Source: Desulfarculales bacterium UBA702 (GTDB lineage Bacteria; Desulfobacterota; Syntrophobacteria; Syntrophobacterales; Syntrophobacteraceae). From it: 24,822 bases of DNA. The stretch lies in the NCBI GenBank assembly GCA_002298165.1, contig DBMI01000046.1:1-24822 (forward strand), written 5' to 3'. Shown in pieces: positions 10,001 to 17,780 of this stretch. The notes beneath the pieces are model-generated. The model was given only the letters and a program-made list of their open reading frames with translations. It was not told the origin of the DNA and did no database searches. Numbering within the stretch: position 1 is the stretch's first letter; each line of letters opens with the position of its first letter. Both the position numbers and the translations under genes were made by a program.

Positions 10001-12882
10001 GCAGTGATCCTGGTCGTTCCGGATTTCCTGGGGGTGAATTCAAAACTTTTGGGTTCATCTCCCGAGATGAGATCAATACTTTCAACCGGCACCCACTCTT
10101 TTTCATATTGGGCTGGATAGGCATCACCGGCTCCCCTGACCCGCGCCGTCTTTGTCTCGAGCCTTTCGACCACGATGGAAGTTTGCACGCCGGGAATGGT
10201 GGTGCCGTTCTGATCGACTACTATGAACTTCGCAGCGGCGGGCTTGCCCTCTTCGACAATCCAGTCGCTCTGGAGCAACCCGACGTAGCGGTCGCGCCCG
10301 TAATAAATGGCCGATGCTCGGTCGGCGACAAATTTTCCGCGCTCATCCCGCACCGAACTCTCGACGTTTAAGCGCCCATACTGCACGGGGTTATCGGCAA
10401 TATTGAACTGGGCCTCCAGATTTCCAGCATCATCCAGTTTTTCCCTGGTCTCGAAGATTGTTTTGACCTCTCCGGGTGTGGTCTCCTCATCTTCATTCCT
10501 GCTCAGAACATCGAAGCGGAAATCCTTCGCCATCTGATTTGCGGGCATAAAGGGCTGTGTCTCGACTGTTGCCGTAACTCGGGTATCGGCCCTGCCGTAT
10601 GGCCCTCCCGAATGCAGCCGCGCCTGGGTTGATACCTTTACCGGATCGCCCATCCCGAAGATGGTCCCGTTTATCGTTGTCGTAACCCTAAATGGCGACG
10701 TAGTAAAATCGCTTACCAATACCTCTAAAGGCTGCAGGGAAAGCTTGGCGAAATTGCATTCGAGCTGAAAACCGTAGTATCCCACGGCGCCATTTTTAGG
10801 TATCGGAAACTCGCCGTCAAATGCCCCGAATTCCGAAAGTTTTATATTATCCCGCTGGTGGACTAGTTTGCCCGTCGGGTCCGTCACCTTGAGGCGATAG
10901 GCCTCATGGGGCGGCTGAACGAATCGGCGGTTTTCCTGGTCCCGGACGTAGATCTTATACTGAACTGTATCTCCGGCCTTGTAGATGCCCTGGGCAGTCG
11001 CTCCCCAAGCGCGGATGTGTTCGTGACGCGACCTCGTGTAAGATGGAATATACTGGTGGTTCGAGCCTTCCGAATCCACCATGAAATCATAGCGCAGCGG
11101 CACAAACGCGAGGTCCTCACCCCTGCGGCACCAGACCGAAATGGCCGGAGTGTCTGCCTCGTAGCTCCGGAAAAATTTCAGATCGGGATCGAATTTGGAT
11201 GTTCCCGCAAGCTCGGCGGTCCCGTCAGAGCCGGTGCGGCCCTCGGTGAGTATTTCAGAATTAGGGTCGGGATCTTTCGAGCTTTTTTGAATTCGAACAT
11301 CGACATCCGGCACAGGTTGCCCCGTGGCGAGGTCGGTGATCCACACCAGAGTATTGAAGTGTCCTACCTTGACGTGAACGTGGAACGGAGTAACCTGCCC
11401 GATGAACCACCTCGGCGGGTAGTCTTTCGGGCTGAGGTCTGGTTTGGTTAAAATGTTGCCGGTAACTACCCCGGATTTGGCACCGATAAGTTTTCGCAGC
11501 TCCATTGGAACGGCGGTAACAGCATCAATTTTCCGAGGTCCTGTCAACACCTTGGTCTGTGCCGGGGATACACCACTCGAAGTAATTGTGCGGTATTGCA
11601 CTTCCACCTTTTCGAGGTTTGTTGCGAGTATCGGCAAATCGGTATCGAGGCCTTTTTCAAGGACCGGCATATTCTTGAAGATGTCGATTTCGGGCGGCCT
11701 GTGGTCGGTTGAAAAACGCATGTCGACCGCCTTTGTAATGGGCCTTCCAAACTCATCCTTTATGCTGTTTGCCGCGGCATGGAGACGATAGTCGGTAAAA
11801 GGAGCGATTGCCGAGGTTTCGAGGTTGACCTCGTATTTCTTGTTTTTACCAGGTTCTTCATTGCGCCTCGAATAGTCGCCCTCCTGCCAAACATCGGCAC
11901 CCGCCCTGGTTCCCTTTGGGCCATATGTTACCAACATTTTCTTACTCACCTCGCCTGGCAGCACCGGCGAAGAAAAAAGCAGCGAAACCGTGCCGGCGGG
12001 ACTGCATTTCGGCTTTGCCGCCCCGGCCGGCTCGGTGCCTATATATATTTGTTTGCCGCCAAGATCGGTGCACTGAACGCCCAGGAACCGAAACGGTGGA
12101 AGAGTGTGAAAATCCGAGAGCTTACCTTTCTGAACACCAGGCTCCGGACCTTTGGCCGAACGAATGCCGGGTTCGATCGCAATAAAGCAGTCCCGGTCCT
12201 GCGGCAGGTCGCCAACAGGAGTAACCAGCCAGACAGTGCCGCCGGGGGTATCCGAAAAATATTTCGTATCTTCGACAACTTTGGATGCGGTCCTGCCGCC
12301 ACCGACAGCCTGAAAGTAAAGGTGGGATTCGAGTGATGCCTTTTGGACAGGCTGATTAGTCATCGCGCGGAAGGTCGGCAAAGCAGGTGATTCCCAGGTT
12401 TCAAATCTTGCGGAAGTCACCTTCGCTCGCTGAGTTATAAAATTGTGCGTGACGGGAGCTGTAAGAACCGATCCGTCTTCAGCCTTTATGCCGGGATTGA
12501 CAGTCACCTGGTATCTTGTGGCCGGAGACATTGCATGCTGTTCATCGAGCCGGCATGAAAGACTTGATGGATTTATCCAACTCCACTGGCATGAAAGAGC
12601 GGGTTCTATTGTGATGGGAATTTCGGATGAGCTGCGAGCCATCTTTCCCAGAGGAACGACCGGGCGGTCAAACTCGAAGACGATCTGCCGCCCCGCAGGA
12701 ACGTCCAGGCCAGCCGGGGTAATCCTCGTGATCTTGAGATCCTGGCCCTGCTGGGCAAGTGCCTCGGAGGCAGTACACATTAATACGCTTAAGATCGCCG
12801 TGAAAATCATGCCTGCGAAAAATTGGCTTGTAAATGAACTCTTCCGAAATGAAAAACCCGGCCTAAAACGCGGAATCGCCAT
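7048..12882 (-). CDS. Bacterial alpha-2-macroglobulin (YfhM type, thioester-containing)
   Basis: A 1,944-residue exported protein. The signal peptide ends at ALA (41-43). An MG2-like domain starts near residue 630, the A2M core domain (starting about SVFKFVSYWNPSLRL) lies near 1,205-1,295, and a helical thioester domain follows, with the intact CWEQ motif at C1434-Q1437. A C-terminal beta-rich receptor-like/MG10 region ends the protein. Homologues trap proteases covalently and are thought to guard the periplasm. E. coli YfhM is a lipoprotein, but here I see no good lipobox, so this one may be soluble or held by its partner. I chose the ATG at 12882 because AAGGGGG precedes it closely; a start at 12927 would add 15 residues ahead of the signal peptide. 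It is the first gene of the envelope block and is followed directly by pbpC. Confidence 0.95.
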   Translation of the reverse strand: MAIPRFRPGFSFRKSSFTSQFFAGMIFTAILSVLMCTASEALAQQGQDLKITRITPAGLDVPAGRQIVFEFDRPVVPLGKMARSSSEIPITIEPALSCQWSWINPSSLSCRLDEQHAMSPATRYQVTVNPGIKAEDGSVLTAPVTHNFITQRAKVTSARFETWESPALPTFRAMTNQPVQKASLESHLYFQAVGGGRTASKVVEDTKYFSDTPGGTVWLVTPVGDLPQDRDCFIAIEPGIRSAKGPEPGVQKGKLSDFHTLPPFRFLGVQCTDLGGKQIYIGTEPAGAAKPKCSPAGTVSLLFSSPVLPGEVSKKMLVTYGPKGTRAGADVWQEGDYSRRNEEPGKNKKYEVNLETSAIAPFTDYRLHAAANSIKDEFGRPITKAVDMRFSTDHRPPEIDIFKNMPVLEKGLDTDLPILATNLEKVEVQYRTITSSGVSPAQTKVLTGPRKIDAVTAVPMELRKLIGAKSGVVTGNILTKPDLSPKDYPPRWFIGQVTPFHVHVKVGHFNTLVWITDLATGQPVPDVDVRIQKSSKDPDPNSEILTEGRTGSDGTAELAGTSKFDPDLKFFRSYEADTPAISVWCRRGEDLAFVPLRYDFMVDSEGSNHQYIPSYTRSRHEHIRAWGATAQGIYKAGDTVQYKIYVRDQENRRFVQPPHEAYRLKVTDPTGKLVHQRDNIKLSEFGAFDGEFPIPKNGAVGYYGFQLECNFAKLSLQPLEVLVSDFTTSPFRVTTTINGTIFGMGDPVKVSTQARLHSGGPYGRADTRVTATVETQPFMPANQMAKDFRFDVLSRNEDEETTPGEVKTIFETREKLDDAGNLEAQFNIADNPVQYGRLNVESSVRDERGKFVADRASAIYYGRDRYVGLLQSDWIVEEGKPAAAKFIVVDQNGTTIPGVQTSIVVERLETKTARVRGAGDAYPAQYEKEWVPVESIDLISGDEPKSFEFTPRKSGTTRITAKVTDTRGRVHQTTIQRWVTGKGMVVWESPEGNLLNIYPEKDEYRVGETAKFLVQNPYPGAKALITVERFGTMDHWVKTLEKSAEVIEIPVLPDYLPGFYASVMVMSPRVEKPLGPGGEDLGKPAFRLGYAKLQVKDQYKEVVVQCKTDKEVYKPRETVELEFEARPKNPEPGKNTPIEIAVTVLDEAVFDLLKQKKLAFDPYQGFYHLEDLDLQNYNLIMQLVGREKYEKKGASPAAGAGFDLSMRSVFKFVSYWNPSLRLDSDGKAKVKFQLPDNLTGWRVLAMAVTPEDRMGVGEAAFKVNQSTEIRPVMPNQVLEGDTFAAGFSLMNRTNETRNIEVRITAEGPCEPAEGMPGGGAGTGITQRIAAEPYKRYTVRLPLKSTGPGKITLSAQAGDERDKDGMRHILNVLKRKPQEVSAAHGSIVSGEATEKIAFPENMRPDASLVSVVLASTVLGGLDGAVGYMKEYPYECWEQKISRAVMAGAFPKLAPYLPKEVIWEGSSAAANRMLAMAAEFQAPNGGMAFYTPKDDYVSPYLSAFTAVAFNWLKELGYAPPTPVEEKLQNYITELLKRDDLKSEIGPAIADVRAVALLAMAQSGKIKFADLERYWKQFPQMSLFGKANFLSAAALVSEAGAMRRDAVKDILAHADQSAGTIRFAVPSDPVYRFILSSGPRDSSAILLSLLSLEGPDSSAFEAGDIPVRLMRSISLGRKSRSHWASTQENVFASMAALRYAGIYEASQPKLTANVSLDQKALGEARFDSLTAPPVELEYHPAENDRGRKATVTVKKEGEGRLYYSTRFSYAPVESSADEVNAGIEIHREYSVERDGKWVLLENPMEIKTGDLVRVDLFVSLPVERYFVVVDDPVPGGLEPVSRELATASQIDAAKADSAYDPKSLRGRYSDWRTYGASRWSFYHKELRHDSARFYSERLGAGRYYLSYTAQAIAPGSFYAMPARAEEMYDPDVYGRSTPVQLKVQTAE

Positions 12883-13200
12883 ATTGCCCCCTTCATTTAG
12901 AGAGAAATAACGATCAGAGATATGCAATGTGCGGACCTAAACCCTTACCGGAACGATTTTCATTCCGGCACGGTAAAATCGAAGGATGGAGTACACAACT
13001 TACCATAAACCCACTTGGGATTGATGGTGATTATTCTGAAATATCGGAACAATTCGTCGGCATCGGCATTACTCGATTCGACCTGAAGTAGAAAGTAAAT
13101 ACAGCCCTTTCCTCCATTAATTACAGCATCAACCTGATTGCCTCATAATGGCAAAGTCTCAGAATGCCCATCAACTTTACTATACACATTTGGAGATGCC
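12883..13200. other. Divergent intergenic region with nested inverted repeats
   Basis: This 318-base gap separates the minus-strand alpha-2-macroglobulin gene from the plus-strand small gene, so it should contain both promoters; I could not assign either convincingly. Three overlapping inverted repeats lie at 12945-12981: TTACCG/CGGTAA, CCGGAA/TTCCGG and CGATTTT/AAAATCG. They share bases and cannot all form at once. Confidence 0.45.
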
Positions 13201-13635
13201 ATGGACGAACTCGCCAGATCCAATTCCTTGCAAAGCTACTCCACCTTCCTCAAAAAGACGATGCCGATAATGGCTGACTGGAGCCTCATTTCCAGGTATC
13301 AGAAAATGATCTGGGAAAACTACAGGAGCATGTTGGTCGGATATGATCTTTTCCAGACCTTCATTCGCCTCGCTCCCACTTATTTATCCCAGGTAATCAA
13401 TCCCTGGTCGTTTTCCCTGATACAGTTCACGAAAGAATTAAAGGGAAGCCCCGAACTGGAGTACAAGATACTTACCGAGGTGGATGGATACGGAGCACAG
13501 CTTGGCACCATAACCGATTTACTTGAAGTTCTTTCAGGATACCTGAAAATGGATGATTTATCCGACGAAGATAGATTCAAATACATGAAATTCAAAAAAC
13601 TTGCCGAAGACATTAGAATAGCAAAAGGTTACTGA
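13201..13635 (+). CDS. Hypothetical protein, family not recognised
   Basis: A 144-residue protein, rich in predicted helix, with several aromatic residues (W, Y, F) in its middle third and a charged C-terminus. It has no signal peptide and no clear membrane segment, so it is probably cytoplasmic. I chose the ATG at 13201 because GGAG lies five bases upstream; a TTG at 13138 in the same frame would add 21 residues without a ribosome-binding site. It stands alone on the plus strand, divergent from the alpha-2-macroglobulin gene and convergent with cheZ. Codon use looks ordinary and the frame is closed on both sides, which supports a real gene, but I can offer no function. Confidence 0.65.
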   Translation: MDELARSNSLQSYSTFLKKTMPIMADWSLISRYQKMIWENYRSMLVGYDLFQTFIRLAPTYLSQVINPWSFSLIQFTKELKGSPELEYKILTEVDGYGAQLGTITDLLEVLSGYLKMDDLSDEDRFKYMKFKKLAEDIRIAKGY

Positions 13636-13754
13636 TCCATTGCATAAGCAAGTGAGGCTGCTCCGTAGCCATCTTTATGGGGCAGGCCAAGCCAACTTCT
13701 TCAGGGTGAGCAGGAATCTGCAGGGTTTCAGGAGTATAGGATGAAACGTAGAGA

Positions 13755-13774
13755 GGCAGGCTCCAAAGCCTGCC
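13755..13774. repeat. Hairpin between convergent genes
   Basis: GGCAGGCT-CCAA-AGCCTGCC is a perfect 8-bp GC-rich stem with a 4-base loop. It lies between the small plus-strand gene and the end of cheZ. It could end or protect transcripts from both sides, but no T-run follows on either strand, so it is not a standard intrinsic terminator. It may instead be one copy of a dispersed genomic repeat. Confidence 0.5.
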
Positions 13775-13821
13775 CCACATCCGGATCGCGATTCCTAATC
13801 CTGACGATTTGAACCGTGTGA

Positions 13822-15426
13822 TCAGAAACCAAACTCCGCCAGAAGCGAATCCACCTCGTCCTGCGAATGTACGCTGTCATCCCTTGCCTGGTGAGCAGGC
13901 CCGTACAGTTCTGAAGAATCCTTTTTGGCAGTGGCGGCAGCTTCGGCTTTCACCCCGAATGTGCGTATCATATTGACGAGCTTCAGTTCGAGGTCTTTCA
14001 GCAGGACAGTTATCTTCTGAACGATCTGGCCGCTGAGGTCCTGGTAGTCCTGCGCGGTAAGAATTACGTTAAGATCCGTCTGGTTACCGGAGATGAGCGT
14101 ATACAACCCCTCCAGGATATCCGAACTCTCGTTGATTTTATTGATTGCCTGGTTTCCGATGGGTTTTAGCTCGCTCAGCAGTTGCCGCAGTCGCGATATA
14201 TACTTTTCTTCATTTTCGAGGCGTTCCTGGATCGCATCTACGTGATCCAGAGTCGTCATTGCCGCTTTTTCCATCAGTTGGAGCATGTGTTCGAGGCGGT
14301 TGCCCGAATCGGGTATCTTGTCCTCGACCATATCCATAAGTGATGGATCCATTGTGCTTAGGAAGCTTCTGATCGAATCATGAAGTCCCCTGGCAAGTGT
14401 TCCTATTTCCTTGTACAGGCCTGCCGATGGCGGCTGATCGGCTAGACTTTGGAGTACTTCCTGGGCCTTGGGCATATCGCCTGTCGAGAAGGCGTCCATG
14501 AATTCCTTGCCCCTGGCAATTATTTTCTGGAGCTTATTGTCTAATGGAATTCGATGTTCTGATGAAATTCCGTTTTCCGCCAGAAGCGAATCGAGTTGTT
14601 CGAGTGATTCGGAAGACCCAGTAAAAGTAACGGTGAATTGGTCGCTCTTTCCATTGGGGCTAATGGTCAACTCGCCGCCCAGACCTTTTATAACTTCGGC
14701 GAAGTGACTCCTCCCGAGCTTCTCAGCTAAACCGAGTTCTTTCTTTTCGATCTTCTCGGGTTTTGGCTCGATCTTTTCAGCTTTGAGCTCGGGTTTCGGT
14801 TCTATCCTTTCGGTTTTCGGTTCGACTTTTTCAGGTTTGACTTCGACCTTGTCGGCTTTCTGTACAACTTTGGGTTCGACTTTGGGTTCGACTTTGGGTT
14901 CGACTTTAGGATCGACTTTCTCGGCCTTTGGTTCAACTGCGGGTTTTACCTCTACCTTGGGCGCAACTGTGGATTTAACCTCGGCCTTTCCTTCAACTGC
15001 GGATTTAACCTCGGCCTTTGTATTGGCGGGTTTTTCCTCAGCGATCAAAGCTGAGATTGCCTGAATGGCTTCAGGGCCAAGTATCTCGTTTATTTCGCTG
15101 AAATCGACCTCGCCGGCCCCCTTGCCGCTTCCAATGTCTTTTACCTGGTCGGCAAGAATGCTCACGGCGAAACCGAATGCGGAAAGCGTATCCATACTGG
15201 TGCTGGAATCTACCTGTGTTGTCAGGTACTTTTCCAGCATCACCCCAGCCTTTTCGAGATCCGTCAAACCCAGCATTCCAGCAGTAGAGTGAAACGCCAG
15301 AAGACATTTGCGGGAACGTTCGATTTCTGTATTAAAGTCACCATCGCTCAGAGCGGCTATGCTCTGCTCGGTTTCCCTCAGGACTTGGACCATCTCAGTC
15401 CAGTCTTCTTCTTCCACTCCCATCAT
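13822..15426 (-). CDS. cheZ: CheZ-type CheY-P phosphatase with HPt-like N-terminal domain
   Basis: 534 residues, against about 210 for E. coli CheZ. Residues about 336-534 are CheZ: AQDYQDLSGQ (458-467) aligns with the E. coli active-site segment, D463 and Q467 matching D143 and Q147, and the C-terminal SQDEVDSLLAEFGF matches the CheY-binding tail. Residues about 10-95 resemble an HPt helical bundle with FHSTAG around H46, but the Lys usual three residues after the His is Ala. Residues 133-230 are a low-complexity K/P/E/V linker; 236-290 are a small unassigned segment. The protein dephosphorylates CheY-P to end the motor signal. The ATG at 15426 has GAGGA eight bases upstream, so the gene overlaps the end of cheA by 32 bases. 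A start at 15393, one base after the cheA stop, has a weaker ribosome-binding site. Confidence 0.9.
   Translation of the reverse strand: MMGVEEEDWTEMVQVLRETEQSIAALSDGDFNTEIERSRKCLLAFHSTAGMLGLTDLEKAGVMLEKYLTTQVDSSTSMDTLSAFGFAVSILADQVKDIGSGKGAGEVDFSEINEILGPEAIQAISALIAEEKPANTKAEVKSAVEGKAEVKSTVAPKVEVKPAVEPKAEKVDPKVEPKVEPKVEPKVVQKADKVEVKPEKVEPKTERIEPKPELKAEKIEPKPEKIEKKELGLAEKLGRSHFAEVIKGLGGELTISPNGKSDQFTVTFTGSSESLEQLDSLLAENGISSEHRIPLDNKLQKIIARGKEFMDAFSTGDMPKAQEVLQSLADQPPSAGLYKEIGTLARGLHDSIRSFLSTMDPSLMDMVEDKIPDSGNRLEHMLQLMEKAAMTTLDHVDAIQERLENEEKYISRLRQLLSELKPIGNQAINKINESSDILEGLYTLISGNQTDLNVILTAQDYQDLSGQIVQKITVLLKDLELKLVNMIRTFGVKAEAAATAKKDSSELYGPAHQARDDSVHSQDEVDSLLAEFGF
14869..14916 (-). repeat. 12-bp tandem repeat inside cheZ
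   Basis: Three perfect copies of TTTGGGTTCGAC (plus-strand reading; 14869-14880, 14881-14892, 14893-14904) and one diverged copy (14905-14916). They encode Val-Glu-Pro-Lys units of the linker. Perfect tandem copies suggest recent slippage, so linker length may vary between strains. Confidence 0.9.
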
Positions 15427-17638
15427 TGGTGCTATCCTCGTAAGTGCTGATGATACCTTTTACATCCACTATGAGGGCGACTTTTCCATCCCCAAGGATG
15501 GCGCCCCCCGAGATTCCTCGCAGTTGTCTGAACATCCCGCCAAGGCTTTTGATTACGACCTCCTGCCGCCCCACAATCTCATCGGCGAGGAGACAATAAC
15601 CCTTCTTGCCCTCGTTTACCACAAGCAGTAAGCCCTCCCACGGATTGTGGTACTTAGGTTCTTCACCGAAAAAGGTATGCAGGCGCACAAGGGGCATTAG
15701 CAGGTCGCGAACCTTTACCATTTCGCCCTTGCCCTGCAGTGTAAAATAGGAGTCCCGCTTGGGACGTAGCGACTCTTTGAGGGCGATCGTCGGTACGATA
15801 AATCTTTCCGTGCCCACCTGGATAACCATGCCGTCTATAATGGCCATTGTGAGAGGAAGCTTTAGTTGGAAATGCGATCCTTTGCCAAGGACACTCGTTA
15901 CTTCCATCTTTCCCCGCAGCCTTTCGACACATTTTTTTACCACGTCCATCCCAACGCCGCGCCCTGAGACTTCGGTCACTTTGTCCCTTGTCGAAAAACC
16001 TGCATGAAAGATCAATTCGAATATGGATTTGTCGTCGAGTTGATCAGTGGCCGAGATGATACCGCGCTCGATCGCCTTGGCTCGAATCTTATCGACGTCG
16101 AGCCCCTTCCCGTCGTCTTTTATGTCTATAACTATATTTCCACCCTTTTGCTCGGCGGAAATAAGGATAGTGCCGGTGGGTTCTTTTCCCGCCGAGGTCC
16201 TATCTCGCGGAAGTTCTATTCCGTGATCCACGGAATTGCGGATCATGTGCACCAGAGGCTCATAGATCTCTTCGACCATGTTGCGGTCGATTTCGGTATC
16301 CTCACCTTTCATTTCGAGGTTTACATCTTTTCCCTCTTTTTTCGAAAGGTCCCGCACCAGGCGGATCATCTTCTGGAATGTGGCCTTAATCGGGACCATG
16401 CGCATCGACATGCTGATGCGCTGGAGTTCCGCGGTTATTCGATTTAACTGAACAGAGTCTTTTTGGAATTTTTGATCCTTGATGTCCAGGACATCGGGGT
16501 TTTGAAGGACCATCGATTGAGCGATAACAAGCTCTCCCACCATATCTACCAGATTATCCAACTTGCGCGTATCCACCCTTACCGACGCAGCGCTTTCCAC
16601 GCTGTGGCGTTGTTCGCGAAGGGCCTTGGATACTTCCCGGGTGCTTGCCACCCCTTCCTCGATAAGAGTTTCGCCGAGTTTTTGCCCCTTGTTCCTGCTG
16701 ATCTCGGCAAACTCATCCGCGGCGCCTTCATCAATGACGCCGTGCTCCGCAAGGATCGTCCCGACCTTTCTTACCGGTATTCCCACAGCAGGAGTATTGG
16801 AGCTGAAATTTTTAACCCGTTCGAGAAACTGTTCAACGATTGCCGAACCCATTTTCTTCTCTGCGGTGTCGTCTCCCTCGAGTTCGGATAACATGACTTT
16901 TAAGATGTCGGTGGCCGTAAGGACTATATCTATTATGGCATCATCGACAGCAATTTTATTCGACCTTGCCATGTCGAGAAGATTCTCGACCTCGTGGCTG
17001 AGGTGATGGATCTCGGTGAAATTTAAAAAGCCGGCAACACCCTTGATGCTGTGAAAGGGCCGGAAAACGGCGTTGATCGCCTCGCTGTCATTCGGGTCCG
17101 TTTCAAGCGCCAGCATGTTGAGTTCTATACTGGCAAGATGTTCTTTGGATTCTTCGATGAATTCCTTTATGAGTTCGGGGTCTTGGAGTTCATTATCCAG
17201 AGAGTCCTGAGCCTCACTGCTCTGCTGTTCAGTAAATACTTCGGCCGAATCAGCGGGAGCCACTCCGGAATCGGTATTTTCACCCGGAGAGCCCATGTCG
17301 TCCTCGGGCCAGATGATTTCAGGCCGATCTTCGCCGGGAGGCGGCTGAGCATCAATTTGCACTTGGGCAGTGTACTCACCTGGGTCGTCATCATTCCCGT
17401 TTACCAAGCCTGAGATCAAGTTCCGGGAGCGATCCCAATCGCCGGCCGGGTCGGGGGATTCCTCCAGGATCAATCGTTTGAAGATCAGCCGAAGCTCATT
17501 GACTCTTCTGGCCATTTTTTGGGAGAAGCCATCTTTCTTTTCAAGATCGTCCAACAGGTTAAGGCAATCCCCTATTCCCATCAGATCGTCCGGACCTTCG
17601 ATCACCCCACTGCCAAGCCGGGCCAGAATTGTTTCCAT
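15395..17638 (-). CDS. cheA: Chemotaxis histidine kinase CheA with MshEN-like insert
   Basis: 747 residues. An unusual N-terminal stretch of about 150 residues (a helical part, then an acidic, Pro-rich linker) precedes the HPt domain, whose phospho-accepting His is H196 in FHSIKG. Residues 291-343 hold two 24-residue motifs typical of MshEN where a CheY-binding P2 domain might be expected. Then come the dimerisation helices (about 352-430), the HATPase domain with HMIRNSVDHG (464-473), DDGKG (508-512) and GRGVGMDVV (559-567), and a CheW-like regulatory domain to the C-terminus. All kinase motifs are intact. It phosphorylates CheY and CheB in response to chemoreceptors through CheW. Its end overlaps cheZ by 32 bases; cheY lies 142 bases upstream on the same strand. 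Confidence 0.97.
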   Translation of the reverse strand: METILARLGSGVIEGPDDLMGIGDCLNLLDDLEKKDGFSQKMARRVNELRLIFKRLILEESPDPAGDWDRSRNLISGLVNGNDDDPGEYTAQVQIDAQPPPGEDRPEIIWPEDDMGSPGENTDSGVAPADSAEVFTEQQSSEAQDSLDNELQDPELIKEFIEESKEHLASIELNMLALETDPNDSEAINAVFRPFHSIKGVAGFLNFTEIHHLSHEVENLLDMARSNKIAVDDAIIDIVLTATDILKVMLSELEGDDTAEKKMGSAIVEQFLERVKNFSSNTPAVGIPVRKVGTILAEHGVIDEGAADEFAEISRNKGQKLGETLIEEGVASTREVSKALREQRHSVESAASVRVDTRKLDNLVDMVGELVIAQSMVLQNPDVLDIKDQKFQKDSVQLNRITAELQRISMSMRMVPIKATFQKMIRLVRDLSKKEGKDVNLEMKGEDTEIDRNMVEEIYEPLVHMIRNSVDHGIELPRDRTSAGKEPTGTILISAEQKGGNIVIDIKDDGKGLDVDKIRAKAIERGIISATDQLDDKSIFELIFHAGFSTRDKVTEVSGRGVGMDVVKKCVERLRGKMEVTSVLGKGSHFQLKLPLTMAIIDGMVIQVGTERFIVPTIALKESLRPKRDSYFTLQGKGEMVKVRDLLMPLVRLHTFFGEEPKYHNPWEGLLLVVNEGKKGYCLLADEIVGRQEVVIKSLGGMFRQLRGISGGAILGDGKVALIVDVKGIISTYEDSTNDGSGRRRLD

Positions 17639-17780
17639 AATTGCGCCTTATCTATTTTGAAAGATTGCTTCGGTTAGAAACCTTTGACGTTCGTTTTCTT
17701 GTTGGAGGCACGCAGTTATTTAGCCCTGCGACATCACGCATCCCGAGTCATAAAAGCGCCTCCGCAAGAAGTCCTTTTTT

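Noticed and set aside
9337..10371. 344-codon open frame on the plus strand
   Set aside because: It lies wholly antisense to the alpha-2-macroglobulin gene, shows no family resemblance and is an expected by-product of that gene's codon use.
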